This document shows positions 46,890 through 58,818 of a stretch of 64,000 bases of DNA, piece after piece. The position numbers and the translations under genes are program-made. Source of the stretch: Dipylidium caninum (Eukaryota > Platyhelminthes > Cestoda > Cyclophyllidea > Dipylidiidae); assembly GCA_017562135.1 (NCBI GenBank), contig QEYB01001162.1, positions 1-64,000 on the forward strand, given 5' to 3'. The notes under the pieces were generated by a model that was given only the letters and a program-made list of their open reading frames with translations, was not told where the DNA came from and did not search any database. Every line of letters begins with the position of its first letter. Positions within the stretch are counted from its first letter, which is position 1.

Positions 46890-48471
46890 TGAAGAAACCT
46901 GTCTAATTGTTTGTAATTCAAACTCTCTGCTGGCATACGGTAACGCATGTTCCTTTATCACCGACTTTTTATTTTGGATAGCGTCTAGTGAAATTTTGCC
47001 TCCTCCCCATTGCTGAAGTTCGTTCCTTTTTTTGATAATATACACAGCATATCCCAACGCCAAGAGCATCTCCTTCCGCTCGCTTTGATGTTTTGTAGTA
47101 AACAGGTCGGGTTGAGACACTGCGTTTCGACAAGCTTCCTTCGTGTGACCTCGGTTTTGTGAGCATGTCCGAGTGCCACTGGCCGCGATTGAGAGGACAC
47201 CAGTTAGGGTATTCGCGATCTCCAGGCTGAAGATCTCACTGAGTTTAATCGCATTCTACGCCACTGCCCAGCGCTTGGTAGCATTTAATAGGCGCAGAAC
47301 TTACGTCCTTCTCTCCTCTTCTCGGCCACTTTGGTGCACCTCACCTTTGTGCTGGTGTGCTCGAGGCCTCCTCCGCCATCGCCCGCGCCTTGTAACCTAC
47401 CTACTGGCAACCACGCCGAAGCCACGATGCCACGACGCTGCGCCAGTGGCTACACCGCATGGGCGCTGCGAGGAGAATTGCGAGTGGTACCGCACGTGGG
47501 GAGAGATTTCACAGGAACCCGAGTTCGAGTCGTGTCACTCAAGAAAAAAAAAGGACAGAAGGAAGGAAGGAGGAAACACGTGGAGAGACGGTCTCGCGTC
47601 ACCCGCAAGTGCATCCCCGTTAGTCGCGGATGATAAGGAGTGGAGCAGGGCGGCAAAGGAGAATGCCGTGGTCGTCGAATAGAACTGGGGCTGCCCTAGC
47701 CTCCTGCCGTACATCTGTCCGCATCTCGTGTTTCTTCGTCGTCCTTCGGGCTGACCCACTGCCAACCAATTGCGAAATCAACCGCGCAATTGAAAACAGA
47801 GGCAATGCGCCAATGTAAATGGTAGGCGGCGGTGACGAAGGGGAAAAGGAAGGTGCAAACAACCAGGGCTCTTCCCCTTCCACCATTCTTACACTTAGTC
47901 GCCATTCTACGCAAGCATATTGACTCGAAACAAGCCCTTTCAACCTTCTCTCCTCCCCAACCCACTTCACCAGTAATCGCACCAACTTGGGATACACAAG
48001 AGGCTTGAGGCCTTGTTCGCCCCTCCGCCTTCCTTAGACGAATCACACCTCCGGGCAGCAACAACTTCCAGTCGACCACCTCCAGTGTTCGGGCACATGC
48101 ATCTCACCAATCCACCGTGGCGTCGTCAACATGGTCCGAATTTCACATGCACAAACAATGGTTGCTTGCGCCCCATGCTCCCAACGGAGTCGGGGCAATC
48201 TTGAGGCGAAACTCAGGTCCCACTGCCACCGCTTGTCCCTTGACTCAACCAGATTGGAGACCAACAACCACCTCCTCATCGAAAAGGACACAAATAGTAG
48301 GAGGACCCACTGCTGTGGGGAAGTAAAGGAGGTCTATTAAAAAACCACATTAAAAAAACTTATATTCATCAACAAAGGTATAAACAAAAGCAATGCACTG
48401 CTTAGAATAACTAGCACAGAAGGCGTTCACTCCTCCCAAACATTGCACCATTGTTCGAATGTCTGCAGCGT
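46890..48471. other. Intergenic between convergent cystatins C and D
   Basis: Open frames up to 169 codons overlap on both strands but show no domain. A purine-rich A/G run sits near 47545-47570. No RNA gene is recognised. The region should hold the 3' ends of both cystatin transcripts, but no canonical AATAAA is evident close to either stop. Confidence 0.4.
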
Positions 48472-48810
48472 CTACTCGAGAGAGTAGACTGGTCGAGAGG
48501 ATCGCCCAGCCGGAAGGTAGATGGTGAGCGTTGATACGGAATTGCCATGATATGGTTCGTTACAGGAGGTCTTCTGCCGAGTTTGCACGTAGAATCGGTA
48601 CTTCACACCATTGACAACCTTTTCAAATCCGTTAAGAATTGCAATCAACTCAGAACAGGGAGTCGAGGATTTGAGAGCGGTTCTCACGAGTTCCTGAATT
48701 TCGTGCGACTCGAGGCGATCCCGCGACAGAACTCGAGGACCTCCGGGCAGAATCATGCTGGCTTCTAACATTCCAACTACCAAAAGCATTAGAACCAACA
48801 CACTGTGCAT
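48472..48810 (-). CDS. Secreted cystatin D
   Basis: This is a 112-codon intronless cystatin on the minus strand. The signal peptide is residues 1-18 (MHSVLVLMLLVVGMLEAS). LPGGPRVLS holds the trunk glycines at 23-24. The reactive hairpin is KVVNG at 64-68, followed by VKYRFYVQT. The first position is Lys rather than Gln. The C-terminal hairpin reads LPAGRSSRP. Cysteines 52 and 83 occupy the same places as in cystatin C. The in-frame ATG at 48810 is chosen; an upstream ATG at 48838 is in another frame and would open an overlapping upstream frame. Predicted role is a secreted inhibitor of papain-family proteases. Confidence 0.88.
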   Translation of the reverse strand: MHSVLVLMLLVVGMLEASMILPGGPRVLSRDRLESHEIQELVRTALKSSTPCSELIAILNGFEKVVNGVKYRFYVQTRQKTSCNEPYHGNSVSTLTIYLPAGRSSRPVYSLE

Positions 48811-48869
48811 TCTGTCCGCACTGATTGACACGAGTCATGGTCAGCGCCTCCTTAAAGCACATCCGCTAA

Positions 48870-48916
48870 CCAATGCAAAATATCATCTGACTTGGCTTTC
48901 ACATCTGTCAGCCAAT
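48870..48916 (-). promoter_or_regulatory. Paired CCAAT boxes, cystatin D
   Basis: CCAAT occurs on the plus strand at 48870-48874 and 48912-48916, read as ATTGG upstream of the minus-strand gene, 42 bp apart. The inner box is 60 bases from the start codon, nearly the same distance as in cystatin C. Confidence 0.55.
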
Positions 48917-48932
48917 GTGGGCGCAGTTCAGG

Positions 48933-49193
48933 TCAAGTGAGGGGTTGGGGCCGGCAGTCTTGCTTCACCTGATTGACCCCGATGCCTGCTGTTGGCAGGG
49001 GTGGGGCATTGGCGTCTTGTCGGTGAATTGCAACGCTCCAGGACTTCCACCGAGGCAGCACATGAAACGTGGCAAGAATTGGCATTTGCACGTCGAGGAT
49101 GTCATGCATAGGACAAGTCAAGCCTATTTGCCGGAGCTTTGAATTGCAATTGGCTACGACGACTAACAGTGAAGCCACTGCAGCGCGACTGAA
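48933..49193 (-). other. Possible small secreted frame near cystatin D
   Basis: A minus-strand frame begins with a hydrophobic leader-like run (AAVASLLVVVANC) but has GTG rather than ATG at its open end. It shows no QxVxG motif. Part of it (49037-49117) matches the diverged repeat at 39610-39692. An ATTGG lies at about 49249. It could be a decayed relative of the cluster or an unrelated frame. Confidence 0.2.
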
Positions 49194-49199
49194 CACGGG

Positions 49200-51486
49200 C
49201 TAAGAGGTGGCAGAACTGCGTCACTTCATCGGCACCGCGCGCGCCTGATTGGCTGTTGCCAAGTGCGGCCAGCCAGTCGTCCATAGGCTTTGAGAATCGT
49301 TAGTGTGGATAAACGAAGGTGCGAATATGGAAGTGAAGTCTTTTGGTATGACAACACTAATGTTGACTATGAGTTGACGCACATTTATGGTGCACGAAGA
49401 GAGTAGAGGTAGGAGAATTGATTGATGTGTCCAACACTGACAGGCTGAGCTAAGATGAGCTAATTGACAAATGAAAAAAGCTCGGATCTGAGGCTCGTGC
49501 AACAAGCGCCTGGCAAACGGATTTGCGTTTGATAAGGTGGAACCACTGGCGAATATGCCTGCACTTCAAATGTGTAGAGCGACTCGAGCAAATCTCTTAA
49601 TTCTCTTAAGACGTGTAGTCAAAGAACAATGGTGATTTCTTGGCGGAGTTTGCCATGGTGTCCTCTACACATTCTTCGAGGGTAATTGCGTATAAGGTTC
49701 AGAACGATAGAAATACGCGATAGGCACGGTAGGGAGTGTGGTAACTGAATAATTGGAAATAAGGGTATGCGTGGGTAATTGTAGTCCGCTATGTAAAAAA
49801 TTCGACACTCCACTCGACTCCACTCTCACCAAAAGATTTTATCCAATTGTAAACTCCTGAGATGTTACAAATAAACTAAAGTGACTAAAAACCTCGTAAA
49901 AGTATGCGCATATTCGGTAAACCATACATTAATAATGTGGCCTCTGGTGAGTTCACTTCTTCGTCGCTCTATTGGATATTTTCATTAAAGATTGATTGAC
50001 AGTTATGGGTCATATTTACTGCCTGGACAAAATGCAGAGGCTTTGGTTTTGTCACATTTCTAAAATTAAGAAGACACTATCGATGGCGAGCAGCATAAGC
50101 ATTTCTCATAATTCGATACGATGTTGATCTGTTTTGAAAGGAAATGTAACTGAGCGAGAGTTAAGTTTGTTAAATAATAATCTTGTGAGTAAAAACAGTA
50201 TCTATGCCTTAGGAAAGTACCTTTTCGGAATCCTAAAACCATCACAGATATTTAGAAAATCCTGGTTTTAAGTTTTGATAATTTTTTCAAAAGATGTACA
50301 TTTTGATTTCGCTAAAGCCTGTTCGAATCGTAACGTCATACCGCGCATAACTTCAGCAACAAGAGTTGTGCTGAAAGAATAACACAGGGAACAATGAGGT
50401 ATGTTGTACCTAAACTATTACCTAGTCCCAATTTTTAGTCAGTTTTCGCACGGTTCGTGTATTTCTATTCACGTCGGTGGAGCATGCTTTAACGCGTATA
50501 AACTTTAACTAGTCGAGAAGTGAAAACGACCTGGATGAAAGATTGCTAGTACAACTTGGAATAGATTGTTAAAACAGACTTCTTACAGTATATTGCGTCG
50601 AAGAAAATGTTTTAGGGACTGCAGCGAATTAGTTTTTTGGTGATTAAATTATAGAATCTTTTATTAAACAAAAGTGTCCCCCCATAAACGTTATGGACTA
50701 CTAGTTTGAATTACCTCATTAAATGTCCTAATGGCGTTGGGTGCCAAGCAGTGGGAATTGAGACTATTGCGCTACAGCTAGATTCAGCAGTCGAAAATGC
50801 TGACAACATATTTTTTTGCTTGGAGGCTATCAAAATTCTTGCCTATTTTCTCTCACCACAAATTCCCTATTGTAATTGTCGTTAATGCATTTTAATAGGG
50901 TGAATATTTTGGTACCGGGTGAGGTAAATGGCGAAAGATGCGACCAAATTATGAAATCATATTTTGGCGTTAAGTTAACGTTAAGCAAATGAAATATTAT
51001 CCAAATGAATTCCGAAGGGGCTTCATGTATACGATGCACGTGGCGTCCCGATCACCCCGGTACTTCTCATTCCACAAGGCCCATAGCCTAGTTATCCGAG
51101 AGCAAGGCTCTAGGTCCCAGGAGCCACGCAGAAGATAGACCTCGAAAACATGCATAAGAGTGCCAAATACTAATTTAGCAGAACCAATTGCGTTAGATAC
51201 CACAATGTTTTTGAGGATAGTGCTCGTAACCTCTGAGGATTTGTTAAAGCAAATTCAATATAACGTCCAAGGGCACTATTTAATTACGCCAGGAGGAAAT
51301 GAATCAGTAGATATTATATTATCCTATTTAATAGCATTTGATGGGGTTTTTAGTGTCCAGCATCACAATGTCGCTGCGAAATATTCCCAAATTTAAGAAA
51401 ATAGTGAGAAATAGAGTAGCCAATAGAAGCCCGGCGTCGTGACCTTCGGTTTCGTAGCCCTGATTAATCTCTTGTTTCCTTCTGCG
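49200..51486. other. AT-richer intergenic stretch before PSME3
   Basis: I see no gene here. Short frames near 50997-51396 on both strands have no recognisable domain. The sequence becomes markedly AT-richer than the cystatin cluster and resembles the PSME3 introns. Confidence 0.4.
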
Positions 51487-54400
51487 ATGGTGAGCGGATT
51501 GTTTTGCGATTATTGATTTGATTCCGGGTGTTTGGACTTATCACTTTTTACTTAAGTACCGTTTTCACGTGTATTGTCTGTGACCGGTTTTTTCGACTGG
51601 CGGAGTTGGTTGATTGAATGTGTCAAGCATGGAACTAGCTATCTTAGAATTTAGTAATTAGTTGGTTCTATTTTGCGCACTATCGCTCCGTCGTAATGGT
51701 GGGGGCGGTCACAAATGTGCAGGCGTTGTGTTTGTTTGTGAGTAGGCCTACTTACTCTGGGTGAATTTTTTGCTCGAGCGTACTTTTCCTCGCGCCATAT
51801 TTGCTCATTGATGGCGCATTTTTATACTGTGTTTAAATTTGGACAATTACGACAAATGATATTGGTTTAACTGCAGTGGTTTAACGTTTTTATTACTTGC
51901 TGTACTTTTAGTCTTCTGATCTTGTGGAGGAACTTCGCCTCTATAAGGAAAAAACAAAAGTCGATGGCGAACAACTTGTTCGTACTGTCTTTCCGAAACG
52001 AGTATTTGAAATGCGCGAGCTCTTGGACTCGAGACTTTTTAATCTTGGTGAGATCTTTTTTATTCTTTCCTATTGTTATTTTTTGCTTTGACATCCTCCC
52101 TTTTTTGGCCAGATTCAGCTTCCGTTTATCAGAAACTTAATCTGCCGGTGCCTGTTGTGGGTGAGCAGAATGGTTCTGTTCCGTTGCCTACTGGCGTCCA
52201 GTCAGATGGTGACTCTGTGGCCACGAAACCTGTGTCCGGTTCACCTGTCTTCACCTTCCCTGGTGGTTTGGTATCGCATAACAGGCGCATCAAAGCCATG
52301 ATCGAGGTAATTATCCCTTCGCTTTGTTTAAACACTTTGCATTTGTATGAGTTTTGCTTGTTCCAACATTTTATTAGTTGAGATAAATCCCATTCGTTTT
52401 GGGTTTCGAATAGTGGTTGTCTTTTGAAGATTCGCTTATGTTGACAAAAGCTGTATGTAATGCCAATTTTTCATCTGTTTTGGATGTTTCGGGTAGGAGT
52501 GAGTGGCGGTGATAACGGCAATGTTTGGAAGTGTATTGGGTCATCATTGTCGGTTGCTTCACTCCTTTATAATCCATCCGTCACCGGCTTTTCTTATTTA
52601 AGTGATTCTTAATTTTTCGCGATTAAATTTACTATACATGAGTTACATTTTGTTCGGTTTGAAATAAGCGGTAATTCCTCTAAGTCTGTTTTTCAGTGTG
52701 CAAGTACTCACTAACGACTTCGTCTATCCGAAACGTGGACTCGTGCAATTTTTTTCTTGGCGGCTCCTCAATTTATGTGTTCTCTGCAATTGTTCCCACT
52801 CGCTCAGCGTTACACAATAGAGATTTAGCGACGTATTTGGGTATTCGAACTGCGCGAAATTCGGATCCAGAAATTTTTGTTGTTTTATCAGGCAAATCAA
52901 TATACACCCAGAGCTGATAAGTTGATATGTCATCCACTCTTGGTGTTGCGTACTTTCGGTGTAAGTTAAATCATTACTTCTTCAAATTCCCCTAGTTTAT
53001 AATGGATTTATGCATCGAATTGAAACCAATACTCTAGAATTATCTGTAGATTGTTTCTTACGGCCGTTTAAATCTTCATTTTAGCTATTAGTAGAATCGT
53101 AAACTTACAAGTAGGGCGGAGAGGATGACCGAGTCGCATAATGTTGCTTTGAATTTGCGATCAAAATGTCGAACCTACTCTCATTTCGTTTTCCTCCTCT
53201 TAAATCGTCACATGTAGACGAATTATTATAAGATCAGCGTCATAAGTACATCAGAGAAATGCATAATATTAGGCTTACTGACATGTGTTAGAACCACATT
53301 TTGTTTAACAATCCTTTTGCATGTCCGCTGCTATTTGCATCTGAGTCATGATTCAACTTGTTTTAGCAAATTAGTTTTAATTTCCAGATGTTGGAACTTC
53401 ATTTTCCACCGACCACTCCTTCCATGGTGGCAGAAAACGGTACGGAATTTAGAGGTTGCTTTTGTGGGCAGCTGCCTGTTTCACCTCTTCTGGGGATGTT
53501 ATTTCCAGCCAAGTGGGCCTGGATATCTGTTACTCCGATCGTCCTGAAGACAGGGCACCAAGTTGGGGCTGAGGCTGAGAGAGAGTGTGAAAAGGGACAG
53601 TCGCTGAGATTGGCAAATTTACCAGCACCGAGCAGACATTGCGTTGTCTGGTCGTGTTGGCCACGTTGGTGGTGTGCGCGGCGGTGACGTGGTAGACACT
53701 CGTCAGAGACACCCGGATGGAGTTTTTTCTGTCGACGGCTAGGGTAATGGAGGTGGAAATTTGGCACATGTGTTCACCCTCCGTTGATTTCATCTGTGGC
53801 ACGCAAAAACACGACAGTTCTTCCTGCGAGCTCCACTCGCCTTTTCGTGTCCCGAAGGTCAAGTGTGGCGTGATTTTTGGAAGTTAGTGAGGACCAAAGT
53901 CAATGAAAAGGCGTGTGGACAGTAGGTCGGTCTTTTAAATCGGTACGGTGGGATGCGGTTGTACATCCTCCCGGAGGGTGGTTCCATTTTTTTTCGGGGC
54001 CTGTTAACTTGGGTGTGCACGGGAGTATTGGCAGTCGAATACTTCGGCAAGTGCACCAAGGGTTCCGACGTTACCCGCTTTTGTTGTCCCTTTAGGCCAC
54101 TAAACCGCATCTGACGCAGCTGATGGTGGAGGCACAGTTGGTGAGAATGTGGATTCAGTTCAACGTGCCCCGCATTGAGGATGGCAACAACTTCGGAGTG
54201 AGCATTCAAGAGGACGTCCTCTCCGAGGTCTCGGGCATTGAGCGTGATGCTCTAACTTTTCTGGACCAATTCACTAGGTAATCGAGTCGGTGTCACTTGT
54301 ATTTTTGTTTTCACATTACATATTAATTAGGGTAATAATGCCAGATTTCTTTTCATTCATGACTGTTATTTTTTTGTGGATATGATTCCTTCCATTGCTG

Positions 54401-57400
54401 TGATTGGCTAGATTTTGGCCAATTTTTATTCAATGTCTTTGCTTTTTCCCGAAAAGTTAGATCTATTGAGCGGTAGTTTGCCACTTTAGGTCCCGCTTTC
54501 TAATAATATTATTTCAAACCGTAAATTTTTTTCAACGTATATTTTAAACTTTCGGCTTTAAATCCGCTCTATCCGCTAGTATTTCCCCTTTTTACCCGCT
54601 AGTAGCTTATTTTTTTACCAGTCAGGCTGCTAAATGACGTCATTTTCGTAAAATTCTTTCCCTCTTGACACCTCATTCACCCACGTTTACATGAGGGGTT
54701 TGATTCTTATCTCGATGAGATTCCCTTGGAGACTCATTTCCCTCATCGTTTCGTCTCCACTGCTCTATGATACTCCTTGAATACGATAACTCATCATACA
54801 TTTTTTTTATTTTCGGGAGATTTGTTACAACTTGTTTTGTATCAACAAGCACAACTAACTGATATTTTTGGCGGAGGAATCACTTTTTTGTATTACTCTT
54901 GCCTACCTGATCCTCGACAAAAACATAGGCAATAGCACTCCATTACAAATATCATTTGCCCAGTAGAAGCGGCATGTGTGTGCTAACTTTCATTAAGATG
55001 GGACCTTTTTTGACGTTACTTTTAACGAACTTTTGAGGTACGTCCATCTTCACGTGTAAAGCATAAATTTTTCGTTCGAGTTTACTCGAACACCGAACTC
55101 TCCTCTCACCAATGACTGTGCCCTAAATACCTCCGCTTATACAGGAACTTTCGATGCGTCGGCATATTCTCTTTACTTGGAGTTTGTTTTGATGAGCGAA
55201 TATAGACTGAGCTGGAGAGTAACTCATTCTCGCCATGACTGGTTAACGACTTTAGATAAGGGTGAGGGGATTTGTGTCGCAGAACATGTCATGTTCGTCG
55301 CTCTCTTAGTTGTCAGGGTAGGAATAGGATCAGGTAGTTTTGCGCTATTTTTCTCGTATTTGTGCTACTGGTTGGAGCAAAGAGAAGGGGATCATTTTTC
55401 CCTTTTTAAAAGCTAGTCGTTTTGATTAATTGTTCGATTTTCAGTTCATCCATGATTTTGCGGCTGTAAGTGGAAAGTTTGGAACTTTTAGGGCATAGGT
55501 GAGCTCTCTGATTTTGGTAGGCTTTTACTTGAAGTCCTATCATTCCTTCTTTAAAATTCTATAAAAAAATCTGACAGATTGGCAGACAATGAAAATTTGG
55601 GCTGTGTGCTTCAAACGTACTACTTTAGCCGCAAAATGACGTGGTGCACCACCCCCACCTCCATTTTGACACGTGGAGAAAATGAAAGTACTGACAGGCC
55701 TTCGTGCAGTTTACTGCTTTTCTCCCATCCCTTCCTCTTTCTATACGATTTGATAGGGTCGAATTTGTCGAGTACTTCTTGACGTGTACTTTTTAGTCAG
55801 CTTGCAAATTTCCTTCATTTCACATGGTCGAGAGTTGAACGCTGGCGTCGTGTGTACACGCCACGTGCCTCTTCTCATCCACCCAACAGTCGCTTGCCAG
55901 CAGGCCACTTGACTTGAAGACGTGTCAAAATGCATGTGTGTGTTGATTACTTTTGTTCCGTAGGACTATTGCTTTTTCTCAACTCGTCCCCAGTCTATTC
56001 CCCTTGCTCCTCACGATAGTTGAGGTGATTTGACTTCTAACCGCCTTTCCTTTCCCAGCCGTCGCGCGATTGGCACTGATTTCATATAAGTAGATTTGTT
56101 TAAAAAGGCAAGTCTGGAGGCATTTGTGCTCAAAACCTGTAGTTGGCCCTTTTTACCAACCGCACCCTTTCGGATCAGCAGCATTCACCTCGGCTGGGCA
56201 AGGCTATAATGGAGTAGGGGTGCACTGGGAACACTTTTTACGTCTGTCCGCTGGCCACGAAGGAGTAGCAGTGGACAGGGCATCGGTCGGCGCTTCTCCT
56301 CCATCGGCGAGCGATATAACCGGTCCTTGCTGGGTGCTCATTCATTGTTCAGTAACAGTTGACCTCCCACTCAACTTCTCTGTCGTCTTAGCACTTTGCT
56401 CATCGGAGTACGCCGAGAAATAATCAGTGTGTGTGTGTCAAGTGGAAGGAAATATTTTCAGGTCTCTGAAAGAACCGAGGAGTCATCGAAGGGCGACCTT
56501 TGTTGCCGCGACCGGAATTGATGCTTTTTTCAAAAGTATTAGGTCTATTGGAAAGCGCTGTCCTTTTTTTGTATGACAAATGACATGTTTATTTGGCGCA
56601 TGTTCGGCTCTCCGCTTTCTTCATTTAATATTTACACACGCTGACGTAGCAAATTAACTAGAACACAGTTTATTCACGTTAGTGCTGAGTGTGAAGCGAT
56701 GTGGTGTACCTATGGCCGCTGACCGAGTTCACTTACGCCGCTGTATTTTATACGAGCTGGAACGGGGAAGAAGTGCCGCAGAATTATGGAGAAATGTATT
56801 GAAAGTGTTTGGTGAAGATATAGTTTTTGATATAACCTGCGAAACAGGTGATTTTGACTTCTGATAAGCCACATCCTGGACGACCGTCTCCGGTCGACGA
56901 CGATGTTGATGTCAAGACGCTGTTGGGGTGCGATCCTTTTCTGACCAGATGGGGCAACGCAAGAGGGCTCAATTCACCTCAGTAAACCACTTCGGGTAAT
57001 TTGCGGCAGATGGGACTGATGCGGAGATAGTCAACGTGGGCGTCAATTGGATGAATTGAGAAGAATGCGGATGCTCGAGTCGTCGTGCCCACATCTCTGC
57101 CTGCTCGGAATAAATTCTAGCCCTTCTTGAATTGGATGATGAGAACTGGCGATGGAAGGTAGCTTGGATTACCCACGGGGAAATCGTAAGGAAGAGGACG
57201 TATTTTGAACCCGGAGAATTTGGCCCTTCCTCCTTCAAAACACTTGTGTCTCGGAATAAGCGAATGTTGTGATGTGTATGCGTGGGGATATTCGAGGACC
57301 AATGCATTGGGAGCTTTTAAAACCGAAGAGAAAGTTTAATTGGCAGAGGTCTTGTCATCAAGTGGATAATTTGAATAAGAGAGACCGGCGATGTTCAAGG

Positions 57401-58780
57401 GGATGGAAAGAAGGACTCGTCAAATTGTGTCGCATCCCCCGTATTCACCGCACTCGGCACCCTCCGCTTGGCGCTTGTTTTTTGTCTTTACGAAATATGT
57501 TGAGAAATGTTATTTTATTCCAAAAGGTGACGCATCTGTTGACTTCCACCTTTTTTTGCTAATTTTACCGAATGGTAAGGGTACCTTGGTTAAATTATGT
57601 CTAACACCTTCCTACTGATACCAATAACAACGTCGCAGTGCGAACAGTCCACCGATCGACGAATCCAAGTCCGGCGGCAAGTTTTTGATCCTGCCAAGGA
57701 GTCAGCGCCGCCCTCGCAAGGAGTTCACTCCATTGTCGAGGCGCCGGTGGCGTTGGTGAATTGTCGGTGACATGTCGGTTATTCCTTCTTGGCAGGTATT
57801 ACGCGTCACGGGGGAAGCTGGTGGGGAAGGCAGCCAAGTTCCCCCACATCGACGACTACCGTGAGTGTATCAGGGACATGGACGAGAAGCAGGCGATTTC
57901 AATGCGTTACGTCATCATGGAGATTCGCAATCACTACGTGAGCGACCTTATTTCCTCCTCTTCACACTTTTTACCCCTTAAGTTTGCAAGCCTTTGGCCA
58001 CGTTGACTTTGTGAGTGCAACAATTAACAAAAAATAATGCATTTATGGCCACAGATTCGTGTTCATTGTCTCATGTCTTCCTTTATGGCATTGTAAATAG
58101 CTCCGAGTTGTAGTTTACTTATTTACCAGTCCCCCTGTCCGTGCGTTCACTCGAAATGCTCCCCCTCAGTAGGTGAATCCGTAGAAGAAGAGCCAAGTTT
58201 GTGCAAGTTTAAATCATGTTTACCTCACAGAAGCTGAGTCCAGTGGGATGATATTTTTAAGGCGTCACTCACCGCTTTCGAGTCATTATTTAAGCCACAC
58301 TGAGATTGCCCTCAGAGCCTTGGCATCCGGCGCGAGAGTGAGACCACGAGTCACGTCGGCGGAGAGCGAAGATGCCATTGTGTAGGGCACTTTCGACCCT
58401 TCGGCTCCTATCGAGTCAGGGAAGCCCTTTTGGCATCTTTCTCCACATTCTCCTGGCTATGTCAGTTCCCTTAGTTTTGAGAGAAGGAACTCGACACAGT
58501 GTAGCTAAACAGTGGACTTTAGCGGAGGAAATCGAGGCATCCTGGTCGTATTCACCCCAGGGCTGGCAAAATGCCTTGCACTTGTCCAGTTTATTCATCA
58601 CTTCTCCCTGTTCGTCGGTCTTGGCTGATCTCCTTGTCGCCCAAACCGACGGTCGTTGTCATTATTTGGGGTGGGTGGTGCACAAGCCTACTGGACTCTG
58701 GGGACGAATGCCGCAGGTCTCACCCCGTTAAGAGGGAATTTTCCCTTCCTCTCCTCCGTCGACAGGTTACTTTTACTCTC

Positions 58781-58818
<38 letters not shown>

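Noticed and set aside
47455..47560. Possible tRNA because of GAGTTCGAGTC
   Set aside because: The flanking bases do not form a T-arm stem and no matching A box or cloverleaf could be drawn.
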